54,827 bases of DNA from Salinicola peritrichatus (GTDB taxonomy: Bacteria > Pseudomonadota > Gammaproteobacteria > Pseudomonadales > Halomonadaceae). Numbering within the stretch: the stretch's first letter is position 1; each line of letters begins with the position of its first letter. A model generated the notes under the pieces. It was not told the origin of the DNA, did not search any database, and saw nothing but the letters and a program-made list of their open reading frames with translations. Below are positions 25,006 to 33,532 of the stretch, in pieces. Both the position numbers and the translations under genes were made by a program. The DNA lies in assembly GCF_003206715.1 (NCBI RefSeq), contig NZ_PZJU01000050.1:1-54827 (forward strand). Reading direction: 5' to 3'.

Positions 25006-26004
25006 ATGAGCTGGTTCAACGATTCCATCATGGCGCGCCGCGCCGTCGCCAAAGGCAAGCCCGGCGCCACCCATAGCCTCACCGAGGCGGTGCAGGGCAA
25101 GTACCACTACACGCTCGGCCCCTATGCCGAGCCGGTGCTGCGCATCCAGCCGGGGGATCTGGTCAGTGCCGAGACTCACGACGCCTTCGAGGGCAAGCTC
25201 AAGTCGGAGAGCGACAAGCCCAGCGAGCTGCTCAACCTGCCCTATCTCAACCCGCAGAACGGCCCCATCTACGTGGAGGGCGCCGAGAAGGGCGACTGCC
25301 TGGCGGTCTATATCAAGGAGATGCAGCCGCGCGGCCCGCAACCGCGCGGCACCACGGCGCTGATTCCCGAGTTCGGCGGCCTGGTCGGCACCGGCGACAC
25401 CGCCGTACTCAACGCGCCGCTGCCGGAGCGGGTGAAGAAGGTCGAGGTGGATGCCGAGACCGGCGTGAAGTGGAGCGACAGCATCACTCTGCCCTATCAG
25501 CCGTTCATCGGCACCATCGGCGTCTCGCCGGAGATCGAGGCGATCAGCTCGCTGACCCCCGACTACTACGGCGGCAACATGGACCTGCCCGATGTCGCCC
25601 CCGGCGCGGTGATCTACCTGCCGGTGCACAGCGAGGGCGCCCTGCTCTATCTGGGCGACTGCCACGCTGCTCAAGGCGACGGCGAGCTATGCGGTGTCGC
25701 CATCGAGCACCCCACCGTGACCACCGTGCAAGTCGATCTCATCAAGAACTGGACCTTCAAGTGGCCGCGCCTGGAGAACGAGCAGTTCTACATGACCATC
25801 GGCTCCTCGCGGCCCATGGAGGACGCCGCACGCATCGCCTATCGCGAACTGGTGCGCTGGCTCGCAAGCGAGTTCGACTTCGACGAGATGGACGCCTACC
25901 TGCTGCTGACCCAGGCGGGCCGGGTACGCCTGGGCAACATGGTCGATCCCAAGTACACCTTGGGAGCGTCAATTCTCAAGTCCATCGTTGGACAGGCGCA
26001 CTAA
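25006..26004 (+). CDS. fmdA: Formamidase/acetamidase (FmdA family)
   Basis: Cytosolic amide hydrolase of the FmdA_AmdA family, 332 residues, which releases ammonia from formamide or acetamide. Family signatures include EPVLRIQPGDLVSAETHDAF, GCxP-type metal or substrate loops and LGDCHAAQGDGELCG, with conserved acidic and histidine residues. AAGGAG lies seven bases before the ATG. Its place directly after an amide/urea importer under an AmiC/AmiR-type leader supports a role in using short amides as nitrogen source. Confidence 0.9.
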   Translation: MSWFNDSIMARRAVAKGKPGATHSLTEAVQGKYHYTLGPYAEPVLRIQPGDLVSAETHDAFEGKLKSESDKPSELLNLPYLNPQNGPIYVEGAEKGDCLAVYIKEMQPRGPQPRGTTALIPEFGGLVGTGDTAVLNAPLPERVKKVEVDAETGVKWSDSITLPYQPFIGTIGVSPEIEAISSLTPDYYGGNMDLPDVAPGAVIYLPVHSEGALLYLGDCHAAQGDGELCGVAIEHPTVTTVQVDLIKNWTFKWPRLENEQFYMTIGSSRPMEDAARIAYRELVRWLASEFDFDEMDAYLLLTQAGRVRLGNMVDPKYTLGASILKSIVGQAH

Positions 26005-26032
26005 GGCTAAGCCTAGCGCCGGGGAGGCTGGC

Positions 26033-27739
26033 ATGAAGTATCGGGTCGCTGCACTACAGTTCGAGCCGGAGATGTGCGCCAAGGCGCGCAACATCGCCGC
26101 CCTGAGCCGCCTGGTGGAGGAAGCCGCCGAGGCCGGCGCGCGGCTGATCGTCACCCCGGAAATGGGCCTCACCGGCTACTGCTGGCACGACCGGGAGGAG
26201 GTCGCGCCCTACGTGGAACCGGTGCCAGGGCCCGCCACCGAGCACTTCGCCGCCCTGGCGGCAAGACTCGGTGGCTACATCGTGTTCGGCCTCGCCGAGG
26301 TCGAGCCACGTAGCGGCCTCTACTACAACACGGCGGTGCTGGTGGGCCCCGAGGGGTATGTCGGCAAGCACCGCAAGAGCCATCCCTATATCGCAGAGCC
26401 CAAGTGGGCCGCTTCCGGCGACAGCGGCCATCAGGTGTTCGACACTTCGCTCGGCCGCCTGGCACTGCTGATCTGCATGGATATCCATTTCCTTGAAACC
26501 GCCCGGCTGGTGGCGCTGCAAGGCGCCGAGGTGATCTGCCATATCAGCAACTGGCTGGCGGAGCGGACCCCGGCACCCTACTGGATCAGCCGCGCAAGGG
26601 AGAACGGCTGCTATCTCATCGAGAGCAACCGCTGGGGACGGGAGCGCGGCGTGCAGTTCAGCGGCGGCAGTTGCATCATCGAGCCGGACGGGCGGATACA
26701 GGCCAGCCGCGACAGCGGCGATGGTGTGGTACCCGGCGAGATCGACACCGCTCGCACCACCGGCCCCAACACCCGTGAACGGCGTCCCGAGCATTACCGT
26801 GAGCTGCTGCATCACACCCACACCTGGAATCCGCTCGACTTCTATCGCCTCTACGGCCACCAGCCGTTGCCCCAGGGCAAGGAGAGCCGTGTCGCCGTGG
26901 CACAACTCGTATCCTCGGAGGATCTCGACGGCAACCTCGCCCAATGCCTGGCGCTGGCGGAGCAGGCGGCGGACGCCGAACTGGTGGTCTTTCCCGAGCT
27001 TTCGCTGACCGGTTTGACGGCGGGCGGCGAGAACGCCATCTCCCATGGTCACTCCGCCTTCGAACAGCTGCGCGAGGCCGCCGAGCAGCGCCGGCAGCAC
27101 TACGTGGTAGGCTTCGCCGAAACGGCTGAGGGCAAAGGTTACAATGCCGCTGCGCTGGTAGGGCCCCAAGGTGTAGAGGCGATTTACCGCAAGATTCACC
27201 TGAGCGATGCCGACCGCGACTGGGCCACGCCGGGGGAGCGCTGGGTCACCCATGATCTGCCGCTGGGCCGAATCGGCCTGTTGATCGGCCATGACGCCGA
27301 CTTTCCCGAAGCCGGGCGCATTCTCGCCCTGCGTGGTTGCGACCTGATCGCCTGTCCCGCCGCCGTGGCGGGGCCTTTCCACGGTCCCCACGCCGGCACC
27401 GCCATCGCCCAGGCCGCGCCGGTTCCCACCGGCGCCGACGATTACCACTGGCACCACTACCGGGTGCGCGGCGGCGAGAACAACGTCTACTTCGCCTTCG
27501 CCAATCTCCACGCGCCCGGTATCGGCCTGCCGGGATTAAGCGGCATCTTCGGGCCGGATACCTTCCACTTTCCGCGCCGGGAGGCACTGTTCATCGGCGA
27601 GACCGGTATCGCCCAGTTACACATCGACACCGCCAACCTGGCATCGCCCTACCCAACCAACGTCGTGCGCCGCAAGGATCTCGTCGCCATGCGACTACCG
27701 CACCACTACGCTGGCTTGCTGAACAGAAGGGCCGAGTAA
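26033..27739 (+). CDS. Tandem two-domain nitrilase-superfamily protein, second domain catalytically degenerate
   Basis: Fusion of two carbon-nitrogen hydrolase domains in one 568-residue chain. Domain 1 (about 1-270) has the full Glu-Lys-Cys triad: Glu43 in TPEMGLTGY, Lys115 in HRKSHPY and Cys148 in LLICMDIHF. Domain 2 (about 285-555) keeps Glu322 (FPELSLTGL) and Lys387 (YRKIHLSDADRDW) but has Gly419 (LLIGHDADF) where the nucleophilic cysteine should be. GGGGAGG lies five bases before the ATG at 26033, which sits 28 bases after fmdA. By context it should hydrolyse an amide, nitrile or carbamoyl compound taken up by the importer; the exact reaction is unknown. Domain 2 may be structural or a binding module. 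Confidence 0.88.
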   Translation: MKYRVAALQFEPEMCAKARNIAALSRLVEEAAEAGARLIVTPEMGLTGYCWHDREEVAPYVEPVPGPATEHFAALAARLGGYIVFGLAEVEPRSGLYYNTAVLVGPEGYVGKHRKSHPYIAEPKWAASGDSGHQVFDTSLGRLALLICMDIHFLETARLVALQGAEVICHISNWLAERTPAPYWISRARENGCYLIESNRWGRERGVQFSGGSCIIEPDGRIQASRDSGDGVVPGEIDTARTTGPNTRERRPEHYRELLHHTHTWNPLDFYRLYGHQPLPQGKESRVAVAQLVSSEDLDGNLAQCLALAEQAADAELVVFPELSLTGLTAGGENAISHGHSAFEQLREAAEQRRQHYVVGFAETAEGKGYNAAALVGPQGVEAIYRKIHLSDADRDWATPGERWVTHDLPLGRIGLLIGHDADFPEAGRILALRGCDLIACPAAVAGPFHGPHAGTAIAQAAPVPTGADDYHWHHYRVRGGENNVYFAFANLHAPGIGLPGLSGIFGPDTFHFPRREALFIGETGIAQLHIDTANLASPYPTNVVRRKDLVAMRLPHHYAGLLNRRAE

Positions 27740-27748
27740 CGCCGCACC

Positions 27749-27786
27749 GCCGCCCACCCGCATGTGATCATCACAGGTTGGGCGGC
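27749..27786 (+). terminator. Hairpin after the amide/urea operon
   Basis: GCCGCCCACC pairs with GGTTGGGCGGC (one bulged T), and an inner TGTGA-TCA-TCACA extends the stem. It begins ten bases after the nitrilase stop. There is no T tract, so it may be a factor-dependent terminator or 3' stabiliser. Confidence 0.6.
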
Positions 27787-27809
27787 TGCCAACGAAGAAC
27801 TGATGACAC

Positions 27810-27863
27810 TCAACTCTCCCAGAAATCGGCGCGGCGGACGATGCGTTCGTCGCCGATGCGCCT
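27810..27863 (-). pseudogene. Short selB 3'-end remnant (copy B)
   Basis: Read on the minus strand, the bases directly after the methyltransferase stop encode RRIGDERIVRRADFWES and a stop. The longer selB remnant at 29510 ends RRIGDERWIRRADFWDA, so this is a second copy of the last 17 codons of a SelB-like gene. The DNA copies are similar but not identical. Homology stops exactly at the methyltransferase stop codon. Confidence 0.75.
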
Positions 27864-28534
27864 TATGACTCACCAAACAACAAAGGCTGTGTAGCTGATT
27901 GGGAGTGGTTGGAATACGTCGGCCAAGCGGGATAATAGAGTTCCGCTTGGTCGCCCCAAGTCGCCCACCCCTCCCGGCTGCCGCGCGCAAACAATTCCAG
28001 CCTGGGGCCGGGGCTGCAAGCCTCGATAATCTCATAGACTTCATCCGGTTTACGGCTATGTTCACGCTTTCGTGTGGCCAGATAATTGACTTGTGTGCGA
28101 CCGGGCTGAAGGGTACGCGCATTTTTGCCTCGCACACCGAACAGCACGAGCTCCGTGACATTACGAAAATAGAACCCCACCCCACGACCGTCCGAACCGC
28201 CATCCTTACGAATCTTGTGCCAGACAATATTGCTTTTATAAGAAAAGCCCCAAGCCTCCATGACTTTCAGCCCTTCGGGCAATAGTGCATTGGGTACCCA
28301 TAAATATAAATGTGCGGGCTCTCGGGTGAGGCTTTCAACAGGCAGGGCCATGATGTCGTCCAGCGTCATGGTACCGTAGCGATTCAGGCGCTTGTGCTCC
28401 GGCGCGACCTTGCCCGTGCGATTCTGAAACTGCCAAGGCGGGTCGGCCAGAATGGTCTGGAATCCCTTGTCACCATGTTGTGCGAGGAGGGCCTCGGCTA
28501 CCTGCCGTCCTGTCTCCGTTACGCCTATTTTCAT
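27863..28534 (-). CDS. MT-A70 family adenine-specific DNA methyltransferase (type II modification enzyme)
   Basis: S-adenosylmethionine-dependent N6-adenine methyltransferase, 223 residues. The catalytic DPPW is at residues 31-34 and is followed by the MT-A70 motifs LYLWVPNALLPEG, EAWGFSYKSNIVWHK, GFYFRNVTELVLFGVRG and KPDEVYEIIEACSPGPRLELFAR (in parts). It overlaps the endonuclease gene by four bases, so the two form a restriction-modification operon in which modification is translated after restriction. The target is unknown; BglII/BstYI-type enzymes cut at GATC-containing hexamers. Its stop adjoins the selB copy B remnant. Confidence 0.92.
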   Translation of the reverse strand: MKIGVTETGRQVAEALLAQHGDKGFQTILADPPWQFQNRTGKVAPEHKRLNRYGTMTLDDIMALPVESLTREPAHLYLWVPNALLPEGLKVMEAWGFSYKSNIVWHKIRKDGGSDGRGVGFYFRNVTELVLFGVRGKNARTLQPGRTQVNYLATRKREHSRKPDEVYEIIEACSPGPRLELFARGSREGWATWGDQAELYYPAWPTYSNHSQSATQPLLFGES

Positions 28535-29349
28535 TCGCTTTCCCAGTCAGTGATCAGACGTGGCGTGATACCGAATGCCAGCACGGGGCAGCCACCATGG
28601 CGGCCTGCGTTCAAACGATATAGCAGCTTTCCCATCCAGGTGGTGCTGGCACCATACTTGTCTTTTACAGGTACCGGATTGCCATCCTTGTCGTATTCCA
28701 CGCTCCCATCTTTCTTCAGTCGAGGTATCCGCGAAAAGAGAGGGTTGAGCTTTTCACTACGCGTGAGCATGACCCCTACACTGATCAGCCCGCATTCATG
28801 GAACATCCGCATGGCATAGAGATCACGGTCGAAGGTCTGGTCCTTGGAGTTCCATTCCAAGTCGAACGCGACCTTGCCCTTTACATAGTCGATTTTGTGG
28901 CCATCAATGAAGCTTTCCAGTTTGATGGCTTCTTTCTCCGGATGCTTATGCTTTCTGACCGAACCATCATCCAGAAAATCCTCGGAATGCTCCTGCATCC
29001 TGACGACTAGATCGCCCTGAATTCTGGCTTCGTTCCATCCCGTTGGACGCAGCCGGCGAGAAATTAGCTTGGGGATACCCGACTCATTGCCACCTGGCAT
29101 TCCGATATCTCTCCGCGTTATGGAAAAATTCAGGAGGGCTTCCTGCAACTCCCTCAATTGTTCCGGGAACGACGTTGCCAGGATGGCGGCAGCGTGCCTG
29201 TATGAATATACATCATAGAGTTCGAGAATACGTGGATCAAGATGCGTCTCGATGTCCTCGTAGGCATCGGCATTGATGCCCGGCTGGAGATCGACGTCAT
29301 CCGCTCGCTCCGCCATGGCACGCGTTTCGGGGTCTTGAGGCTGTGACAT
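28531..29349 (-). CDS. BglII/BstYI-family type II restriction endonuclease
   Basis: Probable restriction enzyme, 272 residues, partner of the methyltransferase. DVYSYRHAAAILATSFPEQL and the segment GHKIDYVKGKVAFDLEWNSK align by eye with the BglII active-site region, where the catalytic residues are Asp84, Glu93 and Gln95. The equivalents here are Asp154, Asp163 and Glu165, a variant metal-binding set with the same nine-residue spacing. A charged N-terminus of about 40 residues precedes the domain. The gene starts only 50 bases from the 3' end of tRNA-Sec. Specificity cannot be predicted from sequence alone. Confidence 0.8.
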   Translation of the reverse strand: MSQPQDPETRAMAERADDVDLQPGINADAYEDIETHLDPRILELYDVYSYRHAAAILATSFPEQLRELQEALLNFSITRRDIGMPGGNESGIPKLISRRLRPTGWNEARIQGDLVVRMQEHSEDFLDDGSVRKHKHPEKEAIKLESFIDGHKIDYVKGKVAFDLEWNSKDQTFDRDLYAMRMFHECGLISVGVMLTRSEKLNPLFSRIPRLKKDGSVEYDKDGNPVPVKDKYGASTTWMGKLLYRLNAGRHGGCPVLAFGITPRLITDWESE

Positions 29350-29398
29350 GCTGGTTATCAGGCCCGGCTGTGATGGTTGATCATCATCTTACCGGAAA

Positions 29399-29493
29399 TG
29401 GCGGAAGAGCGTGGGAGTCGAATCCACCAGGGACCGTGGCAGCCCCTGCCTGATTTGAAGTCTAGCCGCCCCACCGGGGGTCGATGCTCTTCC
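29399..29493 (-). tRNA. selC: tRNA-Sec (anticodon UCA), CCA encoded
   Basis: Ninety-five bases including the encoded CCA. The 8-bp acceptor stem GGAAGAGC/GCTCTTCC, anticodon loop CTTCAAA (anticodon TCA, complement of 29456-29458), long variable arm and T arm GGATTCGACTCC closely follow E. coli selC. It reads UGA as selenocysteine. It lies 17 bases downstream of a SelB 3' remnant, so it belongs to a selB-selC locus. tRNA-Sec is a known integration hotspot, and a restriction-modification pair follows immediately. Confidence 0.96.
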
Positions 29494-29509
29494 TTGAAAC
29501 GGGCCGGGA

Positions 29510-29722
29510 TCAGGCGTCCCAGAAGTCGGCACGGCGAATCCAGCGCTCATCGCCGATGCGCCGCGTGAACCCCACTCTATCAAAGAATTCAAGGATTTGA
29601 ATGGCAAGTTTGCACCCAGTGCCGATGCGGTCGCGAAACGCGGTGGCACGTACCGCCCCCCGTTCCTTCTCTAGCGCCCAGGCGATGGCGGCCATCTCGC
29701 GCACGGCGTCGTCGAGGTAGAA
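29510..29722 (-). pseudogene. selB C-terminal remnant (copy A)
   Basis: About 70 codons from FYLDDAVREMAA to DERWIRRADFWDA and stop match the last winged-helix domain of the selenocysteine-specific elongation factor SelB (FRDRIGTGCKLAIQILEFFD, VGFTRRIGDER). The roughly 550 N-terminal residues, including the GTPase, are missing. The frame continues upstream into an unrelated aconitase-X fragment, forming a chimeric open frame of 135 codons (to 29917) that is unlikely to be functional. Confidence 0.8.
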
Positions 29723-29935
29723 TGATCCTTGCGAACCTGGTGCAGGCGCCCGAGCCGCGGCCATGGGGAATGATAATACCCGGTCGCCGACAAATTCTCC
29801 GAACAGCGGATGATGACGATCGATCACGCGGCCACTGGCGGGATCGAGACCGCCCCATAGGCTCAGCGGCATCGAACTGGCCAGGACGCAGCCGCTACTA
29901 CGCCACCGATCAGACATTCACCGGCCGAGAGCCGG
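29723..29935 (-). pseudogene. Aconitase-X swivel-domain (DUF126) remnant, frameshifted
   Basis: The minus strand encodes SMPLSLWGGLDPASGRVIDR followed by HHPLFGEFVGDRVLSF, typical of the small subunit/swivel domain of AcnX-type dehydratases (for example cis-3-hydroxy-L-proline dehydratase). The expected continuation PHGRGSG-C-TR is present only in the +1 frame, so there is a frameshift. Both ends of the domain are missing. Next to the selB remnant it marks a recombination junction. Confidence 0.6.
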
Positions 29936-30171
29936 AACTCCAGGGAAGGGAGACTACGCTTCACGGGACGAGCGCTGGCGGGATCACAGGGGCAGAGGCA
30001 TAAAAAGACATTCCGTTTCATTGTGAAGCGTCGCCTCAAGTTATGGTGCCTGGCTCGATTCGTCCAGTGGCACGACGGTCACCGCAACCACCACCCCGCT
30101 ATCGAATCTGCGAGCGCAACGCGAATGCGCTACCATGCTTCTCCTTCACCGGCTCTCGAACGGGCAATGGC

Positions 30172-31227
30172 ATGACCTACCGCGTCGCCATCAACGGCTA
30201 CGGCCGCATCGGCCAGAGCGTGCTGCGCGCGCTGATCGAACGCCCCGACCTGCCGCTGGAAATCGTTGCCATCAATGAGCTTTCCGACCTCGAGACGATC
30301 GCCTACCTGACTCGCTACGACACCACTCATGGACGCTTTCCCGGTCAGGTAGAAGCACGGGATGGCTGCCTGGTCATCAACGGCCGCACCATTCGGGTGC
30401 TCAACGCTGCCGAACCGGAAGCGCTGCCGTGGGGCGAACTCGGGATCGATCTGCTGCTGGAGTGCTCCGGCAGCTTCAAGGATCGCGCCACGGCCGAGCG
30501 CCATCTCCAGGCCGGCGCAGCGCGGCTGCTGTTCTCCCAACCGGCGGAGACCGACGTCGACACCACGGTCGTCTATGGCGTCAATCACGCAGCAATCGCC
30601 CGCGACATGCGCATCGTCTCGGCGGCCTCGTGTACCACCAACTGTCTGATACCGATCCTCGACGTGCTGGAAGCCAGCTTCGGCGTCTCCCACGGCGTCA
30701 CCACCACCATCCATTCGGCGATGAACGACCAGCCGGTGATCGACGCCTACCACAACAGCGACCTGCGCCTGACACGGTCGGCGATGCAGTCGATCATCCC
30801 CGTGGACTCCGGCCTGGCACGCGGCATCGGCCGGTTGATGCCGCATCTGGCGGATCGTTTCGAATGTCTTCACGTCCGCGTGCCGACCATCAACGTCTCG
30901 GCCATGGACATGGCGATCTCGCTCGAGCGCGAGACCGACGCCGCTGCCGTCAACGCCTGTCTGGCCGCCGCGAGTCGCGAACGCTACCCGGGGCTGCTCG
31001 GCATGACCTACGAACCGATGGCCTCGGTCGACTTCAACCACGATCCGCGCTCGGGTATCGTGGATGCCACCCAGACCCGCGTGGCCGGCGGCCGCCTGCT
31101 CAAGCTATTGTGCTGGTTCGACAACGAGTGGGGCTTCGCCAACCGGATGCTCGACGTCGCCCGCCACTGGCTCGAACTGCCATCTTCCATTGCCGAACCC
31201 GTCACCTCCTCAGGAGAGGATATTTAA
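30172..31227 (+). CDS. epd: D-erythrose-4-phosphate dehydrogenase (GapA family)
   Basis: NAD-dependent dehydrogenase that oxidises erythrose 4-phosphate to 4-phosphoerythronate, first step of the pyridoxal phosphate route. It has 351 residues. The Rossmann motif is INGYGRIGQ, catalytic Cys154 is in SASCTTN-like AASCTTN and His181 in TTIHSAMNDQPVID. KYDT/RYDTTHGRFPG, HSAMNDQ and PVDSGLARGIGR match Epd of E. coli more than GapA. The ATG at 30172 is the family start; an upstream in-frame start at 30043 adds unrelated residues. It has a 12-residue C-terminal extension relative to E. coli. pgk follows, reproducing the epd-pgk order, but a repeat lies between them. The substrate is also the predicted product of the sugar cluster at 4,400-9,850. 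Confidence 0.92.
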   Translation: MTYRVAINGYGRIGQSVLRALIERPDLPLEIVAINELSDLETIAYLTRYDTTHGRFPGQVEARDGCLVINGRTIRVLNAAEPEALPWGELGIDLLLECSGSFKDRATAERHLQAGAARLLFSQPAETDVDTTVVYGVNHAAIARDMRIVSAASCTTNCLIPILDVLEASFGVSHGVTTTIHSAMNDQPVIDAYHNSDLRLTRSAMQSIIPVDSGLARGIGRLMPHLADRFECLHVRVPTINVSAMDMAISLERETDAAAVNACLAAASRERYPGLLGMTYEPMASVDFNHDPRSGIVDATQTRVAGGRLLKLLCWFDNEWGFANRMLDVARHWLELPSSIAEPVTSSGEDI

Positions 31228-31360
31228 GAAACAGGTGAACGAAGACGAGACAAGGCGAAACCGGATGAAACAGCGGAGTTTACGAGCAGTAAATGAGCAT
31301 GTTGAAGAGGGTTTCAACGCCGTATCGGCGAGTGCAGCCCTTTATTAAATACCCTCTAAG
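31228..31360. repeat. Dispersed repeat related to the one at 15298
   Basis: The spacer between epd and pgk holds a core (GCGGAGTTTACGAGCAGT then AAATGAGCA) shared with 15350-15390, and ends with ACGCCGTATCGGCGAGTG, a small stem-loop. The outer inverted repeats of the 15298 copy are not obvious here. It would be transcribed within epd-pgk and could act as an intercistronic element. Confidence 0.5.
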
Positions 31361-31371
31361 GAAAGGATCTC

Positions 31372-32550
31372 ATGACCGTACTCAAGATGACCGACCTGGA
31401 TCTCTCCGGCAAACGCGTACTGATCCGCGAAGACCTCAACGTGCCCGTCAAGGACGGCAAGGTCACCAGCGATGCACGCATCCGCGCCAGCCTGCCGACC
31501 ATTCAGGCCGCACTCGACGCCGGCGCCAGCGTCATGCTGATGAGCCACCTGGGGCGGCCCACCGAAGGCGAGCCGTCCGACGAATTTTCGCTGGCGCCGG
31601 TGGCCGAGCATCTCGCCGACCTGCTCGGCAAACCGGTACGGCTGGAAAAGGACTACCTCGACGGCAACGTCGAGATCGCCGCCGGTGAAGTCGTGCTGCT
31701 CGAGAACGTGCGCTACAACCCGGGCGAGAAGAAGGACGACGAAGCGCTTGCCAAGGCGTATGCCGCGCTTTGCGATGTCTACGTGATGGACGCCTTCGGT
31801 ACCGCCCACCGCGCCCAGGCCTCCACCCATGGCGTGATCCGGTTCGCGCCGCAATCCTGCGCCGGCCCGCTACTGGCCAACGAGCTCGACGCCCTGGAAA
31901 AGGCGCTCAGCGCACCCAAACGCCCGATGGCCGCCATCGTCGGTGGCTCCAAGGTGTCGACCAAACTCGATGTGCTCTATTCGCTGTCGGAGAAATGCGA
32001 TCAGTTGATCGTTGGTGGCGGCATTGCCAACACCTTCATCGCCGCGGCCGGTTACGGCGTGGGCAAATCGCTCTATGAAGCCGACTTGGTCGACAAGGCC
32101 AAGGAGCTGATGGCCAAGGTCGAGATTCCGCTGCCTACCGACGTCGTCGTGGCTACCGAGTTCTCGGAATCCGCGGAGGCGACGGTCAAGCCGGTCGATC
32201 AGGTCAGCGATGACGAGATGATCCTGGATATCGGTCCGGAGACCGCCAGGCATCTCGCCAGCCTGCTGGAAAACGCCGGCACCATCCTCTGGAACGGCCC
32301 GGTTGGCGTGTTCGAGATCGATCAGTTCGGCAAGGGCACCGAAGTGCTGTCGAAGGCGATCGCCGCAAGCCCGGGATTCTCCATCGCCGGCGGCGGCGAC
32401 ACCCTGGCCGCGATCGACAAGTACGGCATCGCCGATCAGGTTTCCTACATCTCCACCGGCGGCGGCGCCTTCCTGGAGTACGTCGAAGGCAAGACCCTGC
32501 CCGCCGTGGCCGCGCTGGAGAAAGCCGCGCAGGAAAAGGCCTCGAGCTGA
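31372..32550 (+). CDS. pgk: Phosphoglycerate kinase
   Basis: Glycolytic/gluconeogenic kinase, 392 residues, normal bacterial length. [17 protein letters not shown] is the family start signature; [24 protein letters not shown] and [12 protein letters not shown] mark the substrate and nucleotide sites. AAGGAAAGG precedes the ATG. It follows epd on the same strand; the class II aldolase that often comes next is absent, replaced by a DMT permease. Confidence 0.97.
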   Translation: MTVLKMTDLDLSGKRVLIREDLNVPVKDGKVTSDARIRASLPTIQAALDAGASVMLMSHLGRPTEGEPSDEFSLAPVAEHLADLLGKPVRLEKDYLDGNVEIAAGEVVLLENVRYNPGEKKDDEALAKAYAALCDVYVMDAFGTAHRAQASTHGVIRFAPQSCAGPLLANELDALEKALSAPKRPMAAIVGGSKVSTKLDVLYSLSEKCDQLIVGGGIANTFIAAAGYGVGKSLYEADLVDKAKELMAKVEIPLPTDVVVATEFSESAEATVKPVDQVSDDEMILDIGPETARHLASLLENAGTILWNGPVGVFEIDQFGKGTEVLSKAIAASPGFSIAGGGDTLAAIDKYGIADQVSYISTGGGAFLEYVEGKTLPAVAALEKAAQEKASS

Positions 32551-32580
32551 TTCCCGATTCGCTTCAGACAAGGAGTCAGC

Positions 32581-33501
32581 GTGCCAAGGAAGGCGACGCC
32601 ATTCCCTCTCGACCTCGCCAGCCGTGTCTCTCCGGCACGGCTGGCAGCGCTGGGCATTCTGCTGGCCGGCGCGCTCTGGGGGGTCTACTGGTATCCCGTT
32701 CGCCGCATCGAGGCGCTCCAGCTCGGCGGCGTCTGGGGATCGCTGATCATCGCCGCCACGGCATGCGTGGTGCTCTCCCCCTGGGCGCTGGTCCAGCGTC
32801 GTCGGCTTGCCCGTTCGTCCGCACTGGGGCTTGCCTCGGTCACGTTGGGCGGGGCGGCGTTCATGCTCTACTCCATCGGCCTGGTTCATGGCCAGGTCGC
32901 CGTGGTCATTCTGCTGTTCTACCTGACCCCGGTCTGGAGCACCCTGATCGAACGGCTATGGTGGCGCTGGCCGCTCACTGGGCGACGCGTAGCCGTCATC
33001 CTCGTGGGGCTGGTCGGTTTGGGACTGGTGCTCGGCGCCAACGGCTCCCCGCTGCCGCACGGCATCGGTGACTGGCTGGGGCTGGCCTCGGGATTGATGT
33101 GGGCAGTCGCTTCCAGCGGCATGCGCTCCCACAACACCCTCGGCCCCGGAGAAGGCAGCTTCCTGTTCGCGATCGGCGCCCTGGTCACCGCCGTGCTGCT
33201 GGCCCCCTTTCTCTCTCCCTGGCCCGGCTTGCCGTCGATGGAAACCGGATGGCGCGTAGCAGGCTGGATCCTCGCCGCGGCGATTCTGTGGTGGTCGGCA
33301 TCGCTGGCCCTCGTCGTCTGGGCAGCCGGCCATCTGCCCCCCGCCCGGCTGGGCATCCTGATGATGAGCGAAGTGCTCGTCGGCGTCTTCTCGGCGGCGC
33401 TGTTCGCCAACGAGTCGCTGGCCTGGCTACAAGGGCTGGGCGCAGCGCTGGTGATCACCGCCGCGATTCTGGAAGTGATGCCGGCGAGAGCAGGCGCCTG
33501 A
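32581..33501 (+). CDS. DMT-superfamily (EamA) permease
   Basis: Inner-membrane metabolite exporter-like protein, 306 residues, about ten hydrophobic segments in two EamA repeats (ALGILLAGALWGVYWYPVRR near residue 21; DWLGLASGLMWAVASSG near 166). The start is GTG with AAGGAG six bases before it. It lies 30 bases after pgk and may be read through from it. A terminator follows at 33533. Substrate unknown. Confidence 0.88.
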   Translation: MPRKATPFPLDLASRVSPARLAALGILLAGALWGVYWYPVRRIEALQLGGVWGSLIIAATACVVLSPWALVQRRRLARSSALGLASVTLGGAAFMLYSIGLVHGQVAVVILLFYLTPVWSTLIERLWWRWPLTGRRVAVILVGLVGLGLVLGANGSPLPHGIGDWLGLASGLMWAVASSGMRSHNTLGPGEGSFLFAIGALVTAVLLAPFLSPWPGLPSMETGWRVAGWILAAAILWWSASLALVVWAAGHLPPARLGILMMSEVLVGVFSAALFANESLAWLQGLGAALVITAAILEVMPARAGA

Positions 33502-33532
33502 ACGCCGATGCTGCGAGGAGTCCAGAAACGAA

